A stretch of 64,000 nt of DNA from Porticoccus litoralis (lineage in GTDB: Bacteria > Pseudomonadota > Gammaproteobacteria > Pseudomonadales > Porticoccaceae). Below are positions 26,717 to 34,245 of this stretch, in pieces (the first letter of the stretch is position 1; the number at the start of each line of letters is the position of its first letter). A model generated the notes under the pieces. That model ran no database searches and was not told where the DNA came from. It was given only the letters and a program-made list of their open reading frames with translations. Both the position numbers and the translations under genes were made by a program. The DNA lies in contig NZ_JAUUUU010000003.1 of the NCBI RefSeq assembly GCF_030676955.1, positions 186,001 through 250,000 of the forward strand. The letters run 5' to 3'.

Positions 26717-26743
26717 GAACTAAATATCGTGTGCTTTGCCTAA
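26717..26743 (+). promoter_or_regulatory. Sigma-E/AlgU-like promoter of sRNA copy 2
   Basis: GAACTA, 16 bp, CCTAA, preceded by G as in the GGAACT form of sigma-E -35 elements. It has identical geometry to the copy 1 promoter, 187 bp downstream of it. Confidence 0.62.
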
Positions 26744-26749
26744 CCTAGT

Positions 26750-26851
26750 GCAAGCAACATTGCTACTTTCTCCCCAAACTAGTTGCAATGCTTGATAATC
26801 CCCAAGCAACAGCAAAGCATACCCTGACCAGCGATGGTCAGGGTTTTTTTT
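26750..26851 (+). ncRNA. Small RNA gene, copy 2 of a tandem pair
   Basis: About 102 nt. It differs from copy 1 at three positions in the 70-nt conserved body (26750-26819), keeps both C-rich segments and both hairpins, and has an independent terminator of different sequence. That pattern, conserved body and promoter elements with diverged spacer and terminator, argues that both copies are expressed and selected. The engB gene converges on it, with its stop codon 15 bp beyond the T run. Confidence 0.75.
26821..26851 (+). terminator. Intrinsic terminator of sRNA copy 2
   Basis: ACCCTGACCA and TGGTCAGGGT form a perfect 10-bp stem around the tetraloop GCGA, followed by eight T. Confidence 0.93.
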
Positions 26852-26865
26852 AGTTCGTATCCAAA

Positions 26866-27495
26866 CTAGTCAATCGATAGTGATTCTGAAGCGGACAGCC
26901 ATTGCATCAGTGTGGTTTCCAGCTCTTCGAGCCCGGTCTTCTTCAGGGATGAAAATGTTTGCAGGCTCACATGTTCGCTAAATCCCGCTGCCTGCAGTTC
27001 TCGTTGTACCTTGAGTAATACCGACTTGGCGGGTCCGTTGTTCAGTTTGTCGGCTTTGGTCAGCAGAATGTGGACAGGCATTTCCGAAAGGCTTGCCCAG
27101 CGAATCATCTGCCAGTCGTAGTCCTGTAAGGGGTGACGGATGTCCATTAACAACACCAGGCCCCGTAATGACTGTCGTCTTTGCAGGTATTCAGCCAGAT
27201 GTTGGTCCCATTCCTTTTTCATGGCTTTTGGCACTTTTGCAAAGCCGTAACCGGGTAAATCCACCAGGCGGCACTGTTCTGTCAAAGAGAAAAAATTCAG
27301 CAATTGTGTCCGGCCCGGTGTTTTACTGGTTCTTGCCAGCTTGGCGTTATTCGTTAACGCATTGATTGCGCTGGACTTCCCGGCATTGGAGCGCCCGGCG
27401 AAGGCCACTTCACAGCCGCTATCGTCGGGGCACTGTGACAAGGTGGGGGCGCTCATCAAAAATTGTGCTTTGCGGAAAGAAATGACATCTGACAT
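26866..27495 (-). CDS. engB: Ribosome-biogenesis GTPase EngB (YsxC/YihA)
   Basis: Essential GTPase for assembly of the large ribosomal subunit, 209 residues. GTPase motifs are present: G1 GRSNAGKSS, G2 region SKTPGRTQLLNFF, G3 DLPGYGFAKVP and G4 LTKADKL. The start MSDVISFRKAQFL (27495) was preferred over an ATG ten codons earlier. It is convergent with polA and the sRNA pair and diverges from the cytochrome c4 gene; the polA-sRNA-engB layout is conserved among gammaproteobacteria. Confidence 0.95.
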   Translation of the reverse strand: MSDVISFRKAQFLMSAPTLSQCPDDSGCEVAFAGRSNAGKSSAINALTNNAKLARTSKTPGRTQLLNFFSLTEQCRLVDLPGYGFAKVPKAMKKEWDQHLAEYLQRRQSLRGLVLLMDIRHPLQDYDWQMIRWASLSEMPVHILLTKADKLNNGPAKSVLLKVQRELQAAGFSEHVSLQTFSSLKKTGLEELETTLMQWLSASESLSID

Positions 27496-27528
27496 GGGAA
27501 ACCTGTGCGAGTAAGCTGAGATCAACTA

Positions 27529-27557
27529 TTAAGATCGGGGAGGACTTGGTATATAAT
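27529..27557 (+). promoter_or_regulatory. Sigma-70 promoter of the cytochrome c4 gene
   Basis: TTAAGA, 17 bp, TATAAT: a consensus -10 with an acceptable -35, about 66 bp upstream of the c4 start codon. It lies in the divergent region with engB. Confidence 0.6.
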
Positions 27558-27623
27558 GCCCCCGCTTTTTAGAAGGCAATAAAAGTTTCCTATTGTAGCG
27601 GAATGCAGAGAGCGGATTAACCA

Positions 27624-28262
27624 ATGAAAAAAATCATTCTAGGAATGGCTGCCATGCTGGGTTTGACCCTGGCCTCTTCACTGGTCTTTGCTGGCGGCGA
27701 TGCCGCAGCTGGACAGGCTAAAACAGCAATGTGTGCAGGTTGTCATGGCGCAGACGGCAATAGCCCGGCACCAAACTTCCCTAAACTGGCTGGTCAGGGA
27801 GAAAAATACCTTACCAAGCAATTGCAGGACATCAAATCCGGTGCACGCCCAGTTCTGGAAATGACCGGCATGCTCAATGCCTTCAGTGATCAGGATCTGC
27901 AAGATATCGCTGCCTATTTTGCGTCGAAAAACATCCAGATGGCTGGCGCCAAAGAAGAAAATCTGGCGTTGGGTGAGAAGGTTTACCGCGGCGGTAACCT
28001 GGAAACCGGTGTCCCGGCTTGTACTGGCTGTCATTCACCGGCAGGTAATGGCAATGCACCGGCGGGCTACCCTGCGTTGGGCGGCCAGTTCGCTCAATAC
28101 ACAGCGAAGCAACTGCGAGCCTTCCGCACCGGCGCCCATGATCCAAAAAATCAGGCTGCACGCACTAACGATGGCGATGCTGCCATTATGCGGGGTGTTG
28201 CTGCCCATATGAGTGATATCGAAATTGATGCAGTCTCAAACTTCATTGCTGGCTTGAAGTAA
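27624..28262 (+). CDS. Dihaem cytochrome c4
   Basis: Periplasmic electron carrier that feeds terminal oxidases, such as the caa3 oxidase encoded at 10.8-19.5 kb. The 212 residues comprise a signal peptide ending near VFAGGDAA and two homologous cytochrome c domains, with haem motifs CAGCH (near residue 37) and CTGCH (near 133). Each has a distal Met. Class I dihaem c4 family. It lies next to dsbA, as in Pseudomonas. Confidence 0.93.
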   Translation: MKKIILGMAAMLGLTLASSLVFAGGDAAAGQAKTAMCAGCHGADGNSPAPNFPKLAGQGEKYLTKQLQDIKSGARPVLEMTGMLNAFSDQDLQDIAAYFASKNIQMAGAKEENLALGEKVYRGGNLETGVPACTGCHSPAGNGNAPAGYPALGGQFAQYTAKQLRAFRTGAHDPKNQAARTNDGDAAIMRGVAAHMSDIEIDAVSNFIAGLK

Positions 28263-28275
28263 CAGCTCATCACGG

Positions 28276-28301
28276 AAAAGGCGGCGTAAGCCGCCTTTTT
28301 T
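28276..28301 (+). terminator. Intrinsic terminator after cytochrome c4
   Basis: AAAAGGCGGC and GCCGCCTTTT form a 10-bp stem around GTAA, followed by a T run. Confidence 0.93.
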
Positions 28302-28378
28302 ATGGTTGCATTTTAGGGAACCTGAGAGATGATAGTGGTCTATCAGGTATCGCCTTTTTATAGCCAAAGGATTTAAGC

Positions 28379-29023
28379 ATGCGTCACTACATCTCTAACT
28401 TTTTGTTTGCTCTGGTTTTTCTGCCTCTTGTGGCTTGTCATGCCGAGGTGGCTGAGCCCTACAAAGCAGGCGTTAACTATGAAGTGCTACCCGAACCCGT
28501 TGCCACAGCGGACCCCTCCAAAATCGAGGTGGTGGAAGTGTTCTGGTATGGATGCAGCCACTGCTATGCGTTCGAGCCCAAGCTGAATCCCTGGGTGGCG
28601 GCACTGCCTGAAGATGTGAACTTTGTTCGTGTGCCTGCAGTTTGGCACCCCACCATGGCACTGCACGCCAAGGCGTACTTCACGGCGCGGGCCCTGAAGG
28701 TGGTGGATGACCTTCACGAACACATCTTCGAAGCCATGAACCTGAAAAAGCAGAAACTGAAAAATGAAGATGAAATTGCCAAACTGTTTGAAGGGCAAGG
28801 CGTGGACCCGGAGCGCTTCAGCAAGGTCTTCAATTCCAAAGGTATTGAAATGGCTGTGGATCTGGCGACCAGTAAACAGCAGCGCTACCGCATTCAGGGC
28901 ACACCGGAAATGGTAGTTAATGGCAAGTACCGAATTTCCTCCAGGGAAAATGGCAGTCAGGAGGGCATGCTTAAAGTCGCTGCGTATCTGATCAAGAAAG
29001 AAAGAGCCGCCATGAATCATTAA
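28379..29023 (+). CDS. dsbA: DsbA-type thiol:disulfide interchange protein with CSHC active site
   Basis: Introduces disulfide bonds into exported proteins. The 214-residue protein has an N-terminal signal sequence, the thioredoxin-fold active site FWYGCSHCYAFEP (near residue 60), the helical insert, and a cis-Pro loop GTPEMVVNGKY. The usual dipeptide is Pro-His (CPHC); here it is Ser-His, which may alter the redox potential. The signal ends LPLVAC, which fits a lipobox, so it could be a lipoprotein. Synteny with cytochrome c4 supports orthology to Pseudomonas DsbA. Confidence 0.88.
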   Translation: MRHYISNFLFALVFLPLVACHAEVAEPYKAGVNYEVLPEPVATADPSKIEVVEVFWYGCSHCYAFEPKLNPWVAALPEDVNFVRVPAVWHPTMALHAKAYFTARALKVVDDLHEHIFEAMNLKKQKLKNEDEIAKLFEGQGVDPERFSKVFNSKGIEMAVDLATSKQQRYRIQGTPEMVVNGKYRISSRENGSQEGMLKVAAYLIKKERAAMNH

Positions 29024-29032
29024 TTCCCCTTG

Positions 29033-29061
29033 GGTTGCGGGGCTTGCTAAGCCTCGCAACC
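29033..29061 (+). other. Strong hairpin downstream of dsbA without T tract
   Basis: GGTTGCGGGGCTT and AAGCCTCGCAACC form a 13-bp stem with one G-T pair and the loop GCT. No T run follows, so it may protect the dsbA mRNA 3' end or be a weak or factor-assisted terminator. The rest of 29062-29201 holds a possible -10 (TAGAAT) for serC and nothing else I recognise. Confidence 0.55.
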
Positions 29062-29201
29062 ATGAGCGCGGCAGCCATCGTTCTCAACTCCAATCTAACC
29101 TCCAGCGCTACATAACAAAAAATTCCCAAAGACGACTTTGCGATCCAAGAATTCCCACTTAGAATGTTGCGCTTCTTTTTATCCATGCAGGCAGAATAGT
29201 A

Positions 29202-30317
29202 ATGAAACCGACACAAAAGCCGGCCAACCCCAATTTTTCTTCAGGCCCCTGTAGCAAGCGACCCGGTTACGATGTTTCCAAACTGGATGTAAGCACCCTG
29301 GGGCGTTCACATCGAGCCGCTATCGGAAAAGCAGCCCTTGGCAGGGTGTGCGAAGAAACCGCTGAAGTGTTGGGTTTGCCAGAAGGCTATCGGGTGGGTG
29401 TCGTACCAGCTTCTGATACAGGCGCTGTGGAAATGGCGCTTTGGTCCATGTTGGGAGCAAGACCAGTCGATATCTGTTACTGGGAGTCTTTTGGGCAGGG
29501 CTGGCTGACAGACGTTGTTAAACAACTGAAGTTGGAACAGACCAACGCCTATGGCGCTGACTATGGCCTGCTACCCGACCTGGGTCAGACTAACCCAGCC
29601 CACGATATCGTCTTTACCTGGAATGGCACCACGTCCGGTGTCAAAGTCCCTAATGGTGACTGGATCAGCGATGATCGAGAAGGCCTGACTATCTGCGATG
29701 CCACCTCTGCGGTATTTGCCATGGAGATGCCCTGGGAAAAACTCGATGTGGTGACGTTCAGCTGGCAGAAAGTGCTTGGTGGTGAAGGTGCCCATGGCAT
29801 GCTCATACTGAGCCCCCGCGCTGTCGAGCGACTGGAGAGTTATACCCCGCCGTGGCCTCTGCCGAAAATTTTCCGCATGACAAAAGGCGGCAAACTGATA
29901 GATGGTATTTTCCGGGGTGAAACCATCAACACTCCTTCCATGCTCTGTGTAGCAGATTACCTTGATGCCCTGGACTGGGTAAAAGCGCTGGGTGGTGTGG
30001 ATGCTGCGATTGCCAAGTCCCGTGCCAATCTTGCTGTCATTGAAGACTTTGTGGCGGCCAATGAATGGATCAGTTTTCTGGCCCAGGATGATGCCACCCG
30101 TTCCAATACCAGCATCTGCCTGAGTTTGGATCTGGATGCGGATCAGGTTAAACAAGTGGTGAAGTTGCTTGATGCTGAAGGCGTTGCCTACGATATCGGC
30201 GCCTATCGGGATGCACCTGCCGGGCTGAGAATCTGGGGTGGTGCTACTGTTGAACAGTCCGACCTGGAGGCATTGATGCCCTGGATCGAATGGGCCTACC
30301 AGGAAGTTTCAAAATAA
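29202..30317 (+). CDS. serC: Phosphoserine aminotransferase (alphaproteobacterial/archaeal-type SerC)
   Basis: Transaminates 3-phosphohydroxypyruvate to phosphoserine with PLP. The 371-residue protein opens NPNFSSGPCSKRPGYDVS and has the PLP-lysine region FSWQKVLGGEGAHGML. These features mark the divergent SerC subfamily (TIGR01365 type), not the E. coli type. It is followed 15 bp later by a phosphoglycerate dehydrogenase, so the operon covers two consecutive steps of serine synthesis. Confidence 0.9.
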   Translation: MKPTQKPANPNFSSGPCSKRPGYDVSKLDVSTLGRSHRAAIGKAALGRVCEETAEVLGLPEGYRVGVVPASDTGAVEMALWSMLGARPVDICYWESFGQGWLTDVVKQLKLEQTNAYGADYGLLPDLGQTNPAHDIVFTWNGTTSGVKVPNGDWISDDREGLTICDATSAVFAMEMPWEKLDVVTFSWQKVLGGEGAHGMLILSPRAVERLESYTPPWPLPKIFRMTKGGKLIDGIFRGETINTPSMLCVADYLDALDWVKALGGVDAAIAKSRANLAVIEDFVAANEWISFLAQDDATRSNTSICLSLDLDADQVKQVVKLLDAEGVAYDIGAYRDAPAGLRIWGGATVEQSDLEALMPWIEWAYQEVSK

Positions 30318-30332
30318 TAACAGGTACCGATA

Positions 30333-31502
30333 ATGTTTAAGGTAAGAACCTACAACCAGATATCCGCCAAGGGGCTGGATCGTTTTCCCCGTGAGAACTA
30401 TGAAATAGCCAGCGAATTCAATACACCGGATGCGATTCTGTTGCGCAGCCAGAAAATGCATGACGAAGTGGTTGCAGACAGTGTCAAGGCTGTGGCCCGC
30501 GCCGGTGCTGGCGTGAATAATATCCCTGTCGCGGACTATACCCATCGAGGCATCGTGGTGTTCAACACCCCTGGCGCCAATGCCAATGCCGTGAAAGAGC
30601 TGGTCGCTTCTTCGTTGTTCCTTTCTTCCCGGGACATTTTCGGTGGCATGAGCTATGTGCAAGGTCTCACCGACATGACCGATGCTGGCGAAATGGCCAA
30701 GCTGCTGGAAAAACAGAAGAAACAGTTTGCTGGTTGTGAAGTGGCAGGTAAGCGCCTTGGCGTGGTGGGCCTCGGTGCCATTGGTGCACTGGTGGCGAAC
30801 ATGGCAGTCGAGCTCGGCATGGAAGTATTCGGCTACGATCCGGCGATTTCGGTGGAGGCTGCATGGCGTTTGTCACGGCGTGTTCAAAAAATGGAAAACC
30901 TGCAGAGCCTGCTGGCCCAGTCAGATTTCATTACTCTGCACGTTCCGGCCATTGATGCGACACATCACATGATCAATGCGGAGATGCTGCGCTGCGTTAA
31001 GCCCTCGGCGACATTGCTTAATTTTGCCCGTGAAGAGGTGGTAGATGTCGATGCCGTTATTGCCGCTCTTGATGAAAAACGTCTTGCCAAATATGTGACG
31101 GATTTTCCGGTTCCTGCTCTGCTGGGTCGGCCCGATGTTCTGTTGATGCCTCACATTGGTGCCAGCACGGCAGAGGCAGAGGAAAACTGTGCGGTGATGG
31201 CAGCCGACCAACTCATGGATTACCTGGAAAACGGTAATATCCGCAATTCTGTCAATTTTCCAGCGACAAAAATGGAGCGCAACGGCGGCTACCGCATCAC
31301 CTTCTGCAATGAGAATGTGCCCAGGGTACTCGGCCATGTGCTGTCATTGCTTGCAGACCGTGATCTGAACGTCATTGATATGGTCAATCAGAGCCGAGAT
31401 GATATTGCCTACAACATCATTGATGTTGCCAGCGAACCTTCGGACGAACTGTTGGCCGCAATTCGTGAAGTTGATGGCGTAGTCGCGGTACGCAGTCTCT
31501 AG
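30333..31502 (+). CDS. serA: D-3-phosphoglycerate dehydrogenase with ACT domain
   Basis: First step of serine synthesis. The 389 residues comprise the 2-hydroxyacid dehydrogenase fold with NAD-binding GVVGLGAIGALVA (near residue 145), catalytic Arg in NFAREEVVD, Glu downstream and the His of PHIGAST, then a C-terminal ACT domain (about 315-389) that suggests serine feedback. The catalytic Arg motif reads FAREE where many relatives have xxRGE. It is partner to serC upstream. Confidence 0.9.
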   Translation: MFKVRTYNQISAKGLDRFPRENYEIASEFNTPDAILLRSQKMHDEVVADSVKAVARAGAGVNNIPVADYTHRGIVVFNTPGANANAVKELVASSLFLSSRDIFGGMSYVQGLTDMTDAGEMAKLLEKQKKQFAGCEVAGKRLGVVGLGAIGALVANMAVELGMEVFGYDPAISVEAAWRLSRRVQKMENLQSLLAQSDFITLHVPAIDATHHMINAEMLRCVKPSATLLNFAREEVVDVDAVIAALDEKRLAKYVTDFPVPALLGRPDVLLMPHIGASTAEAEENCAVMAADQLMDYLENGNIRNSVNFPATKMERNGGYRITFCNENVPRVLGHVLSLLADRDLNVIDMVNQSRDDIAYNIIDVASEPSDELLAAIREVDGVVAVRSL

Positions 31503-31534
31503 TGAATAATCCTCTGAACATCGTTTTGCGATGT

Positions 31535-34198
31535 TCAGAGGTCAATGCATTGCGATTCTTCATCTAGTGCATTAAGTAGATCAGGCACCTGATCGAGACA
31601 ATGATTTTTTATCGCGGTGTGCAGCTCGCGCACCCGGGTTTCAAGCCCTTTCAGCTGAAATACGCCGGCAATCCCCAACAGCTGGTGGACGCTCTCCCGC
31701 AAGGCTTCAATGTCATCCTGTTGCAAGTAATCTCTGGATTGCATCAGCAAACTCTTCACTTCCTGCTTGAATAGTTCTGTGGACAGGTCTGTATCGACAG
31801 CGGCGGGAGGTTCGGGAAGAGCCTTCAGTACCTGTAAATTCAGCAGTTCGCAAATATGGGTAAGCAGTTCATTTTCATTCAGTGGTTTCAGTAACAGGCC
31901 GTTGGCCCCTGCTTTAAAGAGTGACTGTTCTTCCTGTTGCAGAATGTCGGCGGTCAACGCCAGGGCAGGAATATTGGCATTGATATTGTTGCTGTTGCGT
32001 AAGGTTTTCAGGGTCTCAATGCCATTTTTCTGCGGCATGTGCACATCCACCAATAACAGGTCGAAACGGTCCTGCTGACAGGCGGCGAGGGCTTCTTTGC
32101 CGTTACTGGTCAGGGTGCAATAAGCGCCAAACCGACTGAGCAGTGTGTCCAGTAGCAGGCGGGTAAACTGGTTATCTTCGGCAATCAGAATCTTGATGCC
32201 ATCCAGCACATGCTCGGTATCCATAGTTGAATTGACGGCTGAACTAGCGGACGAAACGGTGTCCAGTGCGCGGTGGAGTTCCGACAGGGGGGGTGGCATC
32301 GCCAAAAAGGAGACCGGATGCAGCTCGATACGTTCCCGCGCGTTGAATTGTTGATAAAAGTTGAACTGGGCAGCCAGCAGAATCAACTTTGCCGGGCTGC
32401 CTTCCCTGATTTTGAGGATAATATCAGCCGGATTATTCTCTGTTGTTTGCAGTGCGGAGGCACAGATAATCACCGCATCGCCCTTTTTCAGGGATGCACT
32501 TGCCTCAACGAGATTTTCGAGGGATGCGAAGGTGACATCATTGATCCCGAAGCGGGTCATGGCATTTTGCAGGGACTGGTCCGTCAAGCTGTCTGTTTGG
32601 AAAATGACAACCCGTTGGGAGGGTAGTTGCCAATCATCAGTTTGGGTCGAGCAAATCAGCGGCAGCAAAATCGAAAAAGTAGTGCCTTTGCCCTCGCCAC
32701 TTTGAAGGCATATATCGCCTCCCATTAGATCCACCAGGCTTTTGACAATGGACAGTCCCAGTCCGGTACCACCGTAGCGGCGCGAAATGGAGGTGTCTGC
32801 CTGGGCAAAGGCGTTAAAGAGCTGTGCCTGGGCCGCTTCTGGAATACCAATGCCCGTATCTCTGACGTCAATGATTACATCCCGGTCATCGTTGCTTTTC
32901 AGGGAGATATATACGCCCCCTTCATCCGAAAACTTGATGGCATTGGCTATCAGGTTGCTGAGTATTTGCTGAATGCGAATAGAGTCCCCAACACGGTTCA
33001 GTGACAGCTCTGGCGCATAATCCACCACCAGATTGAGACCCTTGTGCTGCGCCTGGGGTGTAAACATGGCAATGACCTGTTCGACACATTCAGCAAGGTC
33101 CAGAGGCTGCTCGGCCAGCTCGACGGTATCGGACTGCAGTTTGGAAAAGGCGAGAATATCGTCGATCAGTGTCAGGAGCTGCAGGGCGGCTTGATCAATA
33201 ATCTGGCAGTAGTGCCGCTCGTTTTCGGCGAGCCGGGTGGTGTCCAGAAGTCGGATAAAGCCCTGAATAGATGTAATAGGTGTCCGCAATTCATGACTCA
33301 TTCTTGCCAGAAAACCGCTTTTGGCCTGGTTGGCAGCCTCTGCTTTCTCGCGGGAAATTTCCAGCTCACGGTTTTTGATCTGCAAGTGATCTAGTGTTTC
33401 CTGTAACTGGCGGGTGGCAAAGCGGATGCGATGCTCCAGAGTTTCCTTACCTTCGGCGACGGATGCCGCCAGTTGGTTAATACCGGCGGCCAGAACGGCC
33501 AGCTCATCATCCGTTCCGGTTTCTGCGCGGGCATGCAGGTTGCCACTGGCCATTTGTCGGATGGTAGCGGTCAGCTGCTGAATGGGAGCAATAAGCGCGA
33601 GACTGAGGTAATAGGTAACGACCACTGCGATGATAAGGCCGAACAGAAACAACAGTGCTGACGTGGTGAGAATAGTTTTCTGTTTGTCGAGCATCGCCGT
33701 GCGGTCAATGGCTAGTAACACCCAGCCCACAAGCTCCGGACCAGCCATTTCTGTCGGTGATTCCTCCTGGTAATCACTGACATCAATTCCCGACAGGAAA
33801 ACGGGTTTTTTGAAATACAGGTATTGGTCTGTTTTCATGGGTCCGAGATGATTGATCCCGGGTAGTATCTGCTCTAGCAAAGAGCTTTCGGCATCCTGAT
33901 GCTCTTCCTGGGGCTCATCACTGTAACCTTGAGACAGGTGGCCAGCGGTTAACACCGGCTCACTGTTGCTATCAAGGAAAGCCACACCGGCAACGTTGGG
34001 AATCTGCAACACGGAAGAGGCGATTTCCTGCAGCAATTTTTGATTGCGGGAATAGAGAGAGAAGTCAGAAATGGTTGCCAGGTAGTTGGATGACGATTCG
34101 CCGGATTGCACAAGATTTTCGATTAGATCGGTTCGTCTCGACTCAATGGTAAACAGAGTCAGTAGCGTAATAATGAGCAATAACGGTAGCAGTGCCAC
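31535..34198 (-). CDS. Hybrid sensor histidine kinase (BarA/GacS-like), 5' end disrupted or atypical
   Basis: Membrane kinase of at least 887 residues. In order: N-terminal helix, periplasmic sensor region (about 25-175), second helix, HAMP, HisKA with MSHELRTPI, HATPase (GGTGLGLSIVK), a degenerate receiver-like stretch, a full receiver with phospho-Asp in LLLVDVHMPQKNG, and a C-terminal Hpt with SVHQLLGIAG. The GTG at 34198 trims the basic N-terminus. A perfectly placed ATG at 34249 overlaps the preceding stop as ATGA and is in frame, but a TAA at 34235-34237 follows after four codons. Either translation begins downstream (CTG 34234 or GTG 34198) or the gene has a nonsense change. Confidence 0.85.
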   Translation of the reverse strand: MALLPLLLIITLLTLFTIESRRTDLIENLVQSGESSSNYLATISDFSLYSRNQKLLQEIASSVLQIPNVAGVAFLDSNSEPVLTAGHLSQGYSDEPQEEHQDAESSLLEQILPGINHLGPMKTDQYLYFKKPVFLSGIDVSDYQEESPTEMAGPELVGWVLLAIDRTAMLDKQKTILTTSALLFLFGLIIAVVVTYYLSLALIAPIQQLTATIRQMASGNLHARAETGTDDELAVLAAGINQLAASVAEGKETLEHRIRFATRQLQETLDHLQIKNRELEISREKAEAANQAKSGFLARMSHELRTPITSIQGFIRLLDTTRLAENERHYCQIIDQAALQLLTLIDDILAFSKLQSDTVELAEQPLDLAECVEQVIAMFTPQAQHKGLNLVVDYAPELSLNRVGDSIRIQQILSNLIANAIKFSDEGGVYISLKSNDDRDVIIDVRDTGIGIPEAAQAQLFNAFAQADTSISRRYGGTGLGLSIVKSLVDLMGGDICLQSGEGKGTTFSILLPLICSTQTDDWQLPSQRVVIFQTDSLTDQSLQNAMTRFGINDVTFASLENLVEASASLKKGDAVIICASALQTTENNPADIILKIREGSPAKLILLAAQFNFYQQFNARERIELHPVSFLAMPPPLSELHRALDTVSSASSAVNSTMDTEHVLDGIKILIAEDNQFTRLLLDTLLSRFGAYCTLTSNGKEALAACQQDRFDLLLVDVHMPQKNGIETLKTLRNSNNINANIPALALTADILQQEEQSLFKAGANGLLLKPLNENELLTHICELLNLQVLKALPEPPAAVDTDLSTELFKQEVKSLLMQSRDYLQQDDIEALRESVHQLLGIAGVFQLKGLETRVRELHTAIKNHCLDQVPDLLNALDEESQCIDL

Positions 34199-34245
34199 TG
34201 CTAGAAAGCGCTGATGTATGGATTTGCTCAGCAGTTATTTTTTGC

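Noticed and set aside
26436..26851. CRISPR-like or mobile repeat array between polA and engB
   Set aside because: There are just two copies, each with its own promoter-like elements and terminator, which fits duplicated sRNA genes rather than a repeat-spacer array.
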